Assembly (NCBI GenBank): GCA_949987705.1
Contig: OX465281.1
Location: 29,558,942 to 29,622,941, forward strand
Length of the DNA stretch: 64,000 nucleotides
Reading direction: 5' to 3'
DNA from: Thereva unica
Lineage: Eukaryota > Arthropoda > Insecta > Diptera > Therevidae
Part shown: piece by piece, positions 21,490-33,357 of the stretch
How the letters are laid out: every line of letters starts with the position of its first letter
Position numbering within the stretch: position 1 is the stretch's first letter
Notes under the pieces: model-generated
The model's input: the letters and a program-made list of their open reading frames with translations, nothing else
Database searches by the model: none
Told to the model about the DNA's origin: nothing
Position numbers and translations under genes: made by a program

Positions 21490-23140
21490 ACTTTTTCTTT
21501 TTTTTTATTATTGCAACTTATAAAAATATGTACATAGTGATTTAATTTACAAACTATGGTCTAAGTTAGCCCTCACATAAGAAAACTTGTGTGTGAGAGC
21601 TCTAGCAGTCTTAACTTCTTGGAATTTCTTATATCTAGGTGCAGTAAGTTCTAAATATTTTCTAACTTTAAAATTTAGTGGTGTATTATTGATATTATAA
21701 CAATTATTGAAAGTTGATTTGCCTAACATAAGTATTTTAAAAGCTCATGACTGTTTCTTCGGATAACATACTTAAGGATACTTCTATAACTGGATTCGTT
21801 CAATGATTGCCTTATATCAATAGAGAGTTCATTATACATCATCGGACCTAAGTAACTGGGGTGTCTTTGAGATACCACTTTTCTGCATTTTCGTATTGCA
21901 AGTGGGCGTGTTAATTGTCTCCTGGTTTGGTAGCCTGAGCAGTGCACAGGAAATAGCCTTAAATTTTTATATGTAAATTTAAGTAAATTATAGCAATAGA
22001 TTTGTCGGACAGTCAGTACATTAAAAGTGGATAACGCTTCAGTAGTGGAAAAGAATTTAGATTTTTTTATGCACATTTTAATGATTTTCGACTGTAAATT
22101 ATTTAACGGCTTCATGACATTTGTGTATGCAGAGCCCCAAGCTATAAATACCATATTGAAAGAGTGATTGTATTAACGCAAAGTATACTGATCTCATCGT
22201 TGGTCTATCAAGAATATTTCGAAGCAGCACAATTTTGTATTTAGTTTTCCTTATCCTTTTACATATACCAAGAATATATTTATCCCATTTAAGACGATCA
22301 TCTTTTGTCACACCTAGGTATTTGATATCTGGAACACGTTTTAGTGGGGTATCGCATACCTTAATCAAGTGTTCATTGAGTGGATTTGCGTTATGGTCGA
22401 ACATAATAAAATGTGTTTTTTCTAGGTTTAGCGCGAGCTTATGCAGACATAGCCACTCGTAAAAAGTTTTCATTCCACTATTTGCTAAGCTGATCGTTGT
22501 GTTCCAATTATCGCTTTTAAACATTAAGACAGTATCGTCAGCAAACGCTACGACGTGTCCATTTGAGATATTATGCTGCAGATGGAAAATATCATTTTAT
22601 CATCGATAAAATTCCCCCGTTTAAACCCAGCTTTTCAAGTTTATTGATCAGAAGCTGATGATTTACTGTATCAAAAGCCTTTTTCAGATCAAGGATTATT
22701 GCTAAGACTTTCTCATTTCTGTCCACACTGGCGCTAATGAAGGATGTGACGTCAAACAAAGCATGATCTGTACTCGTATTCGATTTAAAGCCGTATTGAT
22801 TTTTTGCAAGGATGTTATTATCATCCAGAAACTTCAAGAGTCTACTCTTTATGCACTTTTCGAAAATTTTGGCAATATTAGAGAGCAGGCTTATTGGCCT
22901 ATAATTGTTCTGGTCACTTTTACTGCCAGACTTATGCAAAGGGACAACAACAGCGCCTTTTAACTTGTTGGGGAAAATTCCCTTTTCCATAGACAAGTTG
23001 AAAATATATGAGAGGGGATGTTTGACAAGGTGTGAAATACTTTTCAGAATTCCCGCAGTAAGTCCATCGCTCCCAGGAGCTTTATTTATTTTTAAATTGT
23101 TTATGTGTTACAATGCCTCCAATGCAAAATCGTTGGATTT
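21490..23140 (-). mobile_element. Jockey/CR1-type non-LTR element I, truncated and deleted
   Basis: Minus-strand RT remnant. Reading 5' to 3' it has INKAPGSDGLTAGIL, then NNYRPISLLSNIAKIFEKCI, YGFKSNTSTDHALFDVT and LDLKKAFDTVNHQLL (22592-22996), then a deletion that removes the GVPQG block, then VAFADDTVLMFKSDNW and the thumb (22099-22545), and a C-terminal region to about 21547 in shifted frames. The pattern resembles element J, but it is a different subfamily. The 5' end is cut at about 23140, where it meets element K head to head. The A-rich 3' end lies near 21490. Confidence 0.75.
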
Positions 23141-23435
23141 TCTAAGAGGCCGGGAATCGAATTCATTTGCATTGATATCTCTAATACTGCCGACAAGCTT
23201 CTTCTTGTTTGTGTATATTCTCCCCCCGGCCTTTTTACCCCTGATAATGTAAAAGAACTTTGTGACACCCTTGATTACTTATCTCGTGTTTACAAAAACA
23301 TCCTTGTTGGTGGAGATTTTAACGTGAATTTATTAAAGAAGTCCTCCCTGCGAACCTTTTTTGTGCACACAATGAATTCACTGAGTTTGGAAGCTATCAA
23401 CGTACTCCCTACATACTTCAATTGCAGGGAACCTT

Positions 23436-25726
23436 TGTAACCGCATAATGGCGCGATAAAATAGTGGGCGCCACTTATGCGAGGTATTACCCCCTTAGCC
23501 ATAAGCCCGGAAAAGCATGACCAAGGAGCCAATACCATACATAAGAAAGGAAACAAAATTCCGGAACTCCTACGCCGGCCACACGGAGTTATCTAGCTCG
23601 CCGGAGGGGTCGTGGGGTGTGTGGCCGGGCCTTACCGCGGTTGGTTCACCACTTACCTGTGACTAGGAAAAATCTTCTTCAATTCCCGTCGTCCTTCGGT
23701 CCTCGCCTGAGCCGTGTCATGGCTATCTGTTTCCCTGACAGCTCATAGTATCGAAGACTATCAGCTTCAGGGAAAGTCACTATCTAGGACACCCTGAAAA
23801 GAAATACCACCCGCCCCAACCATTCCACAAAAAAAATCTAATACACGGACATTATATTTATATTATAACCATTTAACATTCCTGTTTATTACAGGTCAAC
23901 AACGCACAAGAATATAACAATTTAATAAAGAAACTCAATATTCATTAACACTGCAAGACTAATAGTAGCAGATACTACAATCAACAATTCTCAACTACAC
24001 GAAACGGTAATCTATATTTAACTATAATTATACAATTCTTGTCGACGGAAGGTGTTGAAAAAAAAAGAGAAAAGTATCGTACGGGTACCCTTACGTCGCT
24101 TTTGTACAGACGATATTACTTTTATTAATTCCGTGTACAACTACCTGTAAAACACAAGAAGAAAAAAATATCTCCAATAAGGAGCAAACAAATGTACAAA
24201 CAATAATAATATTAAATGTAATGCTAACTGCACTAAAAATTATTGGATGTTAATACATTAAATCAATAAATTAAAGCATAAATAAATATTTTATTTTTTG
24301 TGGTGTGTGTATGTTTGGTTTTTTTTCTTCCCTCTAGGCTAAGGGTAAGCCCTGCACCCGTTCGAGTATATGCTCTTTTTCTAATCAATACACTCTCGTG
24401 AAATTTTTGTTTACTTTAATCCGCGAAAATAAAACCAGGTGAAATTTGATATTTTCGATATACTCTCGTCTCGTTCAACACTCAATCTCAATTCCTTCTA
24501 GCATCCTAGAATGAAACAGACTGATACGACCTGTCTCAATCTTTTTCTTCAGCCAAATCCGAACGGTTTTTTTTCGCGTGGAGTTTTATCTGAAACTTTG
24601 TGCGATGCACCCAAAAAAATACGAGTTAAACTAGGGTCACCTGATAGAAGTTCACGAATTTCTGCGCTGGCCTTTCTGCGTCGTCCGAGTTTGATTGTCG
24701 CAACTGCGACCCACGTACCTTCTGGTCAGCTTAGCCGGTATTAATTCACAATCTTTAAATCTTCACTATTGACAGATACCACTTTGATTTCCTGGTCTCT
24801 TCTATCCAACGGGATTTTCTCTCGTGCAAATTACACACGACAACTTCGATTAAAGATGATTCAAAAATCCTAAAACTGAAGATTTTTCCAGGTTTGACTT
24901 TTTTTATTACTTGATGTGATTGTCTGGGGTTTCATGATGACTGGATTTTGACAATTGCTAGGGGCTTCTCACTGCTGCACACCATCTAAGACAGCCAAAC
25001 TAAAAACTGGCTTTTTCACGAATTCTTGCGTATAGGCCGTATCAGAACCTCTGCAGCGCTGCACCGACAAGTGTTTCTATTGGCTGAGGCTGGTAAAATG
25101 ACAAGCAAAGCAGCACCAGAGCAGCGTGCTGCATTTTCATCTCAAACTCTAATTTTGCTGCATATATACATGCAGCACTATTGACACTTCTTACTTGACA
25201 AGTGAATTTAAAGAAGACGCGCGAAATTTTCAACGAGTGAACAACAGGCGGTAGTTTTTTGTTAAAAGAATTAGATCATGGAGGGATTATTAACATTTTC
25301 AAAAATTTTATTTCGAGGTTTTACTGTCAAACAAAAATTGCGCTGCACGGGTGAGACAGCAGGATCTGATACAGACTGCAGCATGCTGCTCTGGCGCTGC
25401 TGCTGCACGCTGCACATTTTTAGGTTCTGATACAGTTTTATTTGCTGCTACACTTCGATGTTCTGGTAACAATTTACGGAGGAATTTAATTATTTGTTTC
25501 CTCGACTTCGACTATAAACACCGATTTTTTTTGCAAAACTCGCCGATAAAATTTCCTTATAACTTCACTTTTTCTCCCAGACTGACTACCAAATTTTTCT
25601 TTTCTATTTTTGTTTTATTTTCCCCGCCTACTTTTTGGTTTCGAACAACTTCTGAATTTTCATTCTCGACAGTGATTTTTAGTCAAGTAATTATTTAGAG
25701 ATTTTTGAGCAGAACTGACCGTTACA
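23436..25726. mobile_element. 2291-bp LTR-like insertion (probable long solo LTR)
   Basis: The unit starts TGTAACCGCATAATGG and ends AACTGACCGTTACA, so it has TG...CA ends and a 6-bp inverted repeat TGTAAC/GTTACA, and is flanked by the 4-bp duplication CCTT (23432-23435 and 25727-25730). These are LTR-integrase features. I found neither a second copy of either end inside nor gag/pol sequence, so a single very long LTR is the simplest reading; a non-autonomous TE of another kind is possible. AATAAA-rich text lies at 24262-24295. Confidence 0.65.
25036..25435. repeat. GCTGC-rich inverted-repeat element within the LTR-like unit
   Basis: TATCAGAACCT at about 25038 and AGGTTCTGATA at about 25424 form 11-12-bp terminal inverted repeats, with GCTGC/GCAGC-rich subterminal blocks on both sides (CTGCAGCGCTGCACC near 25050; CTGCTGCTGCACGCTGCAC near 25395). 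No target duplication is evident. It could be a MITE or part of the long LTR itself. Confidence 0.45.
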
Positions 25727-28165
25727 CCTTCACTGCTCGACGTGTTTCTTTCCAATGATATTAACTCTATCACCTTTCTGAACCAAATCTCTCCTCCTAG
25801 TTACTTGGATCACGATATTTTATTCTTGTGCCACAGCTTTTCTGTTGATTCCTCTCAAGTGAAAACTCTGATTTATCGTGATTTCTCCAATGTTGATCGT
25901 GTTGAACTCGTACGCAGATGTTCTTCCCTTGCATGGGGGAATATTTTCTCCATGATTGACGTTGATGATAAAGTTGCGGAATTTGATAGGCTACTGCTCT
26001 GCTTATTCGATGAGTTCGTTCCTTTGAAGTGCAAAACTCTTACCGCCAAATCTAAACCTTGGTTTACTACGGAAATAAAATCGCTTATTGCTGAACGGGA
26101 ATTTCTTTATCGCTGGTCTAAAAAAGTTAAAAGTGCTACTGCCATTCGTCCTTTCAAACGTATGTATCCGGAATATTGTCACTTCCAAAATCCAGGAGGC
26201 TAAGAGAAGTTATTATGCTCGTAAGCTTGATCCTTCGCTTCCAGCTAAAACTGTCTGGAATAACTTACGGTCCTTAGGCGTGCATTCTAAAAATAACTCT
26301 GCGGCTCATAATCTTTGCCCAGAAAGCCTCAATCAACATTTTATTGGAAACCATACGACTGCCGTTAGTACTCTCCCTGACTCATCTCCTGATGGCTTTT
26401 GCTTCCGCTGTGTTGATTACCTTGAGGTTATCTCTGCACTAAAAACAGTTAGGTCACAAGCGACTGGTAGTGACAATATATCTCCTAGATTCCTAAATAT
26501 GCTTATACATTGTCTCTTGCCGGTTCTGAACCACATTTTTAACACATGCCTCACAGTTTCTAAGTTTCCATCGTCATGGAAACTTGCTTTAATCACGCCT
26601 ATTCCTAAATGTCCATCCCCTGCCACCCCCGGGGATTTCCGTCCCATCAGTATACTTCCTTTTTTGGCTAAGATTCTTGAAAAGCTTATTGCTGCCCAAA
26701 TACTCGAGTTTTGTGTACGAATTCAACTCATTAACGAATGGCAATCTGGCTTTCGCAAACACCATAGCTGTGAAACTGCCCTCCTAAAAGTGACGTCTGA
26801 TATTCGAAAGTCACTTGACCAACATCACATTTGCTGCTTATTGTTGCTCGATTTCTCAAAAGCTTTTGATAGTGTTAATCACGGTTTGCTTCTAAAAAAA
26901 ACTCGCCTCCCAAGCTAATTTTTCTTTTCCTGCCCTTAAACTGATACATAGTTTCTTAACCAATCGTTCCCAGAAAGTTCTGCTCGGTAACAATTCTTCC
27001 TCAATTGCTGCTCTTCACGCTGGTGTGCCCCAAGGCTCCATCCTTGGTCCGCTTCTATTCGGGATTTTCATTAATGATCTTCCTTTTGTAGTCAAAGATT
27101 CCAAGATTCACATGTATGCAGATGATGTTCAAATTTATATATCTTCCCCAAAAGAACAATTCCTCAGTAGTTTGGAGAAACTTAACGCAGATCTGCAGCG
27201 TGTTTCCTTTTGGTCGACATTGAACCATCTACTACTTAATCCTCAGAAATCAAAATGCATGTTTCTCTCTCACTCCGCCTTTAACTGTCCTAATGTATCT
27301 GATATTGCTTTAAATGGAGTTCCCCTCGCCAGCGTTGAAAAAGTAAAAAATCTTGGTATAATCTTGAATAGTAGTTTAACTTGTTGCGATCACATTAGCT
27401 TCATTGTTCAGAAAACCTATGGTCAGCTGTCGAAACTTAGGTTTCACTGTAGTTTGCTGACTCGCTCTCTGCGTATGAGTTTAATGAAAGCGTTACTTCT
27501 CCCCCACCTAATGCATGGCCTGTCTATTTTCCCTTCTCTTGACTCTTCCTGCGCCCGTATGCTTAACATTGCCTTCAACGACTGCGTACGATTTGTCCAT
27601 AAACTTCGTCGTTATGATCATCTCCTTACTCTAATTCTATCCTTGGTTGTTCTTTCAGTGACTATCGGGAGTACAGACTCTTGCGTCTACTTCATGATAT
27701 CCTGTATCACCGTAAACCGGCTTACCTTAACCAATTCGTAATACCCTCACAATCTCTCAGAAATAATAATTTAATTATTCCACAATTTCGTACCTTGATT
27801 GGACAACGTTCTTTCTTTGTCTTCGCGGCGTTGCTTTGGAATTGTCTTTCAGTTGATCTCCAGCGCATTGATTCAGCGGGAATTTTTAAGAAGCGTCTTT
27901 TCCATCATATTTCTAACAGGGCTGTTTAAAGCGCAAATTCGAGTTTTCTTTTATAAATTTTCTTTCTTTTAAGCTATTTATCTGTTATACTTTTTCAATT
28001 ATGTGTTTTTTATGTAGTTTTTTTTATCTTATGTATTTTTTTTTATTTTTTTTTATTACTCTTTCATATCCTCCTACCCTACCGATGTATTAATAAATGT
28101 ACTAGCTATAAGATTCTATCTTGTGTACATGGTATTCAAATAAATAATAATAATAATAATGATGG

Positions 28166-30548
28166 TGGTACAAAGGCTTAGAATTGTCACATAAAAATTG
28201 CCTTAGAGCTTAGAACCTTCTTATGTGTTGATCCTGATTAATTTGGTCATGATTCAATTTAATCTATAATTCATTTAAATGTTTCCGTTAATGAATAGTC
28301 TCCAGAAGCAGCTCTGCAATTCCAAAATGACAAAATGTTCATAGAGGATTGTTCTGGAAGTAAATTATTTTAGTTGAACTACAAAAGTAAAGGTAAAGAA
28401 AACCGTAACCTTTTTCAAAATAAACGTACGTCCGCTGAACTGACATTTAAGTCGAATTAGACCATTTCTTTATTCGTCATATTTTATAATCAGTGTTAAA
28501 ATTAAACCATTATCAAACATGTCCATCAAAAACTGGATAAATAAAGTAAAGCGCAAAACTCAGTTCGAAACCAGTTTAAATTGGTAAATTACCGTGATTA
28601 CTCATCCCCGCACTGCAAGTGTGTAATTAACTCCTTACCTTTCGTGATAAAAATCGACAGTTCGTATGCGATTTGATAACGACGCAGTTTCTGCTGCCCG
28701 GTAAATCGGTCAACGATCCCGATAACCCACCCTTAATATTCTCGCATTGCCACCAAAATGCATTCTGTTGGTTTATCAGGCGTTGCCTCCCGGAATTTGC
28801 AATCGTGTCGAAATTGGGTCTCCGCCGATTCGGAGGACATTTGGTCATTTTGATTCCTGGAAAGGTGCCAATCACCTGTGTTTTTATTGCGATTCCATTA
28901 CTTATATTTTGATGCAACACTGTGTGATTGACTGGGTAGACTAATCCCCTTTGTGCCTGAATAGTATTGCTGCAATGCAACTGGGTGATGGCTTCGAGTG
29001 CAATCAACTTCCGAGATCTGACTTACTTTCGATTCCGCGAACTGCGCTTGGGTGTCAGATCGACCCAACCCCACATAATCCAAGGTTTGTGTATATTATT
29101 ATTATTTTTTATCAAACGACCGATAACAATTTCCTGGTGCAACACCGCTTCGTGTTTATTGTCTTGGTGGCTGGCCCAAATTAGGAAGTGCCGTACCTGC
29201 GCCAGCCTTTATCTCTGCAGCACACCGGTTCACGAGATTCTGTCTAATAATGTCTTAATTCTGCAGAAGTGATGGATTTGATGCCGTACAATCGGGCAAT
29301 AAGTCAAACTGTCACAAGAGCACTTATGATCCGCTCCAGCAGTACCAGCCGAACTGATCTCTCGCACTAGACAATAAGCGCAGTAATTGCATGCAGCACT
29401 CCACTTTGATCGATCGTCAAGATATCCTCAGGTTTCGATTGTCTACTTAACGAGAGAGAAACACCTCAAAGCATTCCACATTTCTGAACATGCCCACATA
29501 GTTCCTTAATGGCAAGCGATACCAGGCACTATACCTGTTCACTGCGGTCGGTCGTCGCTGTAGCCGTAGTCGCAGTCTTAGTCGTAATCGTAATTATTAT
29601 TAGATTGCGGCTACCTATCTCGCCTCCAAAACACAAAAATCCTGCAATGTCGCAAATTATGCACTTTTCGCTGCAGCGCCCAACGCCCGGCAAACACACG
29701 GGGTAGTGCTCGGGGCCAGTCCAACGATCGTCGAATGTTAGTTAATTTCCACCTGAAAAGTTTTCGCGATTTCTGCAACGCCATCACTTTCGAGGAGGTC
29801 GATACTGATTCTGCTTCACCCAACAAAAACACAAAAATCGTATTTGGAGCGCGCAATTGAACAAAAAAAAAAATTGCAACATTCAAGTTTTAATTGTTCC
29901 AATTTTGAAGCACCTCTGCCGATGGTGTCCGATGCATCGAATCAATTATAGCATTTCTGGAAAAAAGAGTTGCGTTAGCAGAAATTTTATATCTTTATAA
30001 TCACATCGAAGATTTTAATTGGGTGCAGTTTCGATAAAAAAAAAAATAGTTTCGATCGATACCATTTTAACAGATCGTTACGATTTGTAGAGCTTAATTC
30101 GGGGCAACATAGTATCACGGAACTCGCCCAATATTTGCTTCTACCAATTACATATCTTTTCTCAAAATCATAATTCATCTCTTCAGCTTCATCCAAAAAT
30201 TGCGCAAAACTCCAATTTACACTGATCCTCAAATTAAATGTTCACGCCAAATTTATTATGCGCAGACGCATTCAACTATATGTAAGTAACTAGTGATTTG
30301 GTTCAAATAATTTTTTCATAATTTTGTTCAGATTAATATTACAGGAATACATGCCTACGACTCTTTAAGGTTCGATCTTGCTGATCATGCAAAAACAGAC
30401 TTTTTGTGGCTCCAACGGTCAAAGAGCAAGACACCCTAGCTACGAACCTATAGCAAAAGAATATCTGCTACCAAGCTTGAGTCGCAAGTATATTAGGTTT
30501 AGAATTTCCTGTATCTCCTCCACTAGGAAAGTTATCGACGCTAGTGTA
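28166..30548. other. Unassigned DNA, 2.4 kb
   Basis: No transposon is recognised. A 126-codon minus-strand ORF at 28627-29007 overlaps plus-strand ORFs of similar length and shows no domain, signal peptide or repeat. GC content rises somewhat between 28660 and 29760, so unrecognised exons or regulatory DNA remain possible. Confidence 0.35.
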
Positions 30549-30715
30549 GGGGTCGTTAGCCTAGGGGTTAAGGTGTCCGAATGCCATTCCAGAGGTTTGT
30601 GGTTCGAATACACAGCAGTACTGTCCATCGTCTTTCCATTTCTCTCACCCTGATAACTTGCCTTCTTTCTTGTCGTCCCTTTTTGCAATAATGTTCACTG
30701 CCTTATTCTTTCCGT
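30549..30715 (+). mobile_element. tRNA-derived SINE, copy 1
   Basis: TTAGCCTAGGGGTTAAGG (30556-30573) resembles a pol III A box and GTGGTTCGAATAC (about 30598-30610) a B box, spaced as in a tRNA. The following pyrimidine-rich body (CTTGCCTTCTTTCTTGTC) matches the copy at 49920 (ACTTTCCTTCTTTCTTCTTC). The arms do not fold as a full tRNA with paired acceptor ends, so this is a SINE head and not a tRNA gene. Confidence 0.65.
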
Positions 30716-30752
30716 TAACAGTACAATGCGGCTTTAACTCTGAGAACTGGTC

Positions 30753-30918
30753 TTTCTTCTTCTTCTTTCTTCTTTAAAGGCTCTACAACCGGGATCCGGT
30801 CCTGGCCTCGCGCAACTGTTCTCTCCACCGGTCCCGATTCTGAGCCGATGTCATCCAGTTTGGCATCCCTAAACTCTGAGCGTCCTGGTCCACGCCATCC
30901 TTCCAGCGAAGGTTGGGC
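30753..30918 (-). mobile_element. 5'-truncated RTE 3'-end fragment (E family)
   Basis: Minus-strand copy of the last ~165 bp of the E family, from the (AAG)n tail (seen as CTTCTTCTT) to the GRPNLRWKDGV region. Nearly identical to 14842-15010 of F. Confidence 0.85.
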
Positions 30919-31429
30919 AAATAGCTCGACTTTTGAGATAGAGGTTCCTGCTGAGGAAGAACGAAGGTAAAAGTTATTGTAGTTTAGTAGTTTGAAGAGC
31001 GGCGACCAGAGGACCCGAAACGAACCGGTGGGGACCCCAAACCCGATGTGGTAGGGCGGATAAGTCTCCTTTTTAATGGTGACTTTGCTGGAGGTCAGGC
31101 GATGGGTCTGAAACAAGAAAAACCCATACATACCCCAGAGCGCAAGAGGTATGAGTTAGCATCCTGGTCTACTGGCTCTTGCACGCCTCTAGGAGACTAG
31201 AACTCCCTCGCTCGTCTCGGAGGAAAATATCGAATGCTGTCTTATGAAAATATTCCCGTAATTAGTCGTCTCTTCGTTGTCTTTTTGGTCCTTTTACTGT
31301 ATCGAAAGTCTCATAAGTCACCCATTTTTGTTCATGTCCTGCTAGGGTAAAATTTCCTTTGTGAATGTTCCAGCATGTACAAAACAAAAAGTCATGGTAC
31401 TAGGGCGGTTTTATTTCCGGTGAAGAACC

Positions 31430-31612
31430 GATATAAAATCAACATCATGGGAGTTAGCGAGACCAGATTGTGCGCAAATGGTTAGTCCTTCTTATATTCT
31501 GTCAGAAACGAGACTGGTAGTAGCAACTTTTCGCCTCAAAAACACCGCAATCAGGTCCAATGTTTCTGATGAAACATATATTGAAGAGCTGTGTGGGACG
31601 AAGTACTGTGGA
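31430..31612 (+). repeat. Rearranged fragments of the A/D non-LTR family
   Basis: Three short pieces of the D endonuclease/linker region are joined with internal deletions: CGATATAAAATCAACATCATGGGA (like 52253), TCCTTCTTATATTCTGTCAGAAACGAGA (like 52330) and TGGTAGTAGCAAC...AAAAACACCGCAATCAG (like 52905), followed by GTTTCTGATGAAACATATATTGAAG (like 53059). There is no usable frame. Confidence 0.65.
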
Positions 31613-32011
31613 ATCTTCAGTAACATCTTCTTTTAGGCTATTTTTTACTCGGATACGATCATCGTATCCGACTACCGAATTGGACCGAAAACTTGAATTG
31701 ATAGTCGAAGAAAAGCGAGTGAGCACCTATAGCTATAGACATATCTTCTACTATTTAGTACTTGTGAGCAGAGCAGAAAAGGAACGCAAAATTTTCTGAT
31801 TTGAGTAAAATCTCACTTGAAATTTTTGACGTTACTTTAAACTTTACAAATAAAAAATTCTTAAAAGAAGAATTTGTGCCACAATGGAGAAATTAATGCG
31901 ATAATTTCTAAAGTAGAACGAAAGATAATAATTTTTGATAATTATACGGCTGAAGTTTTATTTATGGACGTTTTTATATGAGCAAATCAGCTCGACACAA
32001 GAGTTACCAAA

Positions 32012-33338
32012 ATGACGGGAAACGAAACTGACCCGCCGAATAAAGGCGGCGGAAAGTTTTTTAAATGTCATCCAAAGTCTAAGGTTTCTGTTAGAGTGTG
32101 CATAATAATGTGAAAATGTTTATCATGAAGGTGATTTCAAAAGATTTAAAAATACGAAAATCGTAAGTGATGTGCTAATTATCTGTCCGGAACATGATGC
32201 ATCCGACATAACCTCGAAGTTTGACAGCAAGACTTTAAGCTCACAAGCTAGGTGGATCATTGCTCAAATTAAACTAAACGAAAAAGAAAAAGTCCAAGAA
32301 GAATTTCTTAAAAATGTTTCACTAAACGTTAATGAACAAGTGGCTGAGAAACTTAACCTAACAATAGTCGACCCGGATGATGATTACACAAGTTTAAAAA
32401 GCGAAATATTTCTACTCAGACAACTTAATGCTGAACTACAAGATAAAAACGCACTATTGAAAGAACTATTAAACAAAACAAAATCCGAAAATAAAACTAG
32501 AACGACTTATGCCGATTGTATAAAAATGACGGAAAGACAAAAAGAACATGTACCAACTCTCGTAATTAAATCTAAAGAAGATAAAAACAAAAACAAAACA
32601 AAGCAAGTTGTAGTAAATAAACTTCAAAACGACATAAAAATCCCAATAAAAAAACTCCGCGAAACAAGGAATGGCTCAATTGTGATTAAATGTATAAACA
32701 CAGAAGATGCTCTGAAGACTGAGGAAAAATTAATAGAAAAAATTGGAGAAAATTTCGAAGTAATCAAAGAAGAAGTCCTAAACCCGAGAATGAAAATCAT
32801 CGGCATTGAAAATAATATGACACAAGAAGAACTGGAGTCTGACATTAATGAACGGAATTTTGCTGATAGCGAACTCTTCTGCACTGTAGTGCATTCCTAT
32901 AAAACCATCAACAAAACACGGAATGCTATTATAGAAGTGACAGCTGATACATATAAATATATAAAAGCTCTTGGAAACAGAATATACATTGGTTATCAGT
33001 GCTGCAAGGTGTTCGATGATCTTAATATAATGCCTTGTTACAATTGTGGCAGATTAGGCCATAGTGGTCAAAAATGCAAAAACGAAACCACTTGCCTGAG
33101 ATGCAGCGGTAAACACTTAACAAAAGAGTGTGATGGCAAACAATCAGTAAAATGCGTGAACTGCTGTTTCAACAACAATAAATATGGCAAAAAAGTTGAC
33201 ATAAATCACATAGTAACTGACACAAAAAATTGCGAGCATTTAAAATATCATATTAATAAAAAAATCAACAACACGGACTATCCTACTGCCCCTTTAGTTC
33301 AAAGATTTCTGGGCTACAAAGGTGATTCACCTAATTAA
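32012..33338 (+). pseudogene. ORF1 (gag-like, zinc-knuckle RNA-binding protein) of element J
   Basis: The product would coat element RNA. The ATG at 32012 opens MTGNETDPPNKGGG and a Cys/His-rich start (FFKCHPKSKVSVRVC); the frame hits TGA in the text ATAATAATGTGA near 32105, while the next frame continues CENVYHEGDF...LIICPEHD to the end at 33338. One extra base at about 32103 would explain this, and the joined Cys/His pattern would look like a PHD-type finger. The body is Lys-rich with a coiled-coil-like stretch (32370-32480). The C-terminus has zinc knuckles: CYNCGRLGHSGQKC (33036-33077), CLRCSGKHLTKEC (33093-33131) and a partial third (CVNCC). If translation starts downstream, the rest may still be functional. 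Confidence 0.75.
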
Positions 33339-33357
33339 CAAATACAACAACAACGTA

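Larger units (their letters stand above)
23141..27929 (+). pseudogene. Endonuclease/RT ORF2 of element K
   Basis: The endonuclease fragment has VCVYSPPG and ILVGGDFNVNLL (the Asp/Asn motif). After the insert come the end of the endonuclease domain (YLDHDILFLC) and a linker to 26203; the frame then shifts to one giving the RT: ATGSDNISPRFL, FRPISILPFLAKILEKLI, SGFRKHHSCETALLKV, LLDFSKAFDSVNH (catalytic Asp), another shift near 26905, then HAGVPQGSILGPLLFGIFIND and HMYADDVQIYIS (catalytic pair), and a thumb. A last shift near 27640 leads to a C-terminal NCLSVDLQRI segment ending at 27929. At least three frameshifts make this a pseudogene. Confidence 0.82.
23141..28165 (+). mobile_element. Jockey/CR1-type non-LTR element K, interrupted by an LTR-like unit
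   Basis: Plus-strand element, 5'-truncated within its endonuclease. The endonuclease part is at 23141-23435, the remainder at 25727-27930, then a 3'UTR ending in (AATAAT)n at about 28137-28160. The insert at 23436-25726 is bounded by CCTT duplications. With one CCTT removed the frame continues directly from FNCREP into SLLDVFLSNDINS, which shows that the insertion is precise. Confidence 0.82.

Noticed and set aside
28627..29007. 126-codon minus-strand ORF as a host gene
   Set aside because: No domain, no neighbours of known function, and equally long ORFs on the opposite strand over the same bases.
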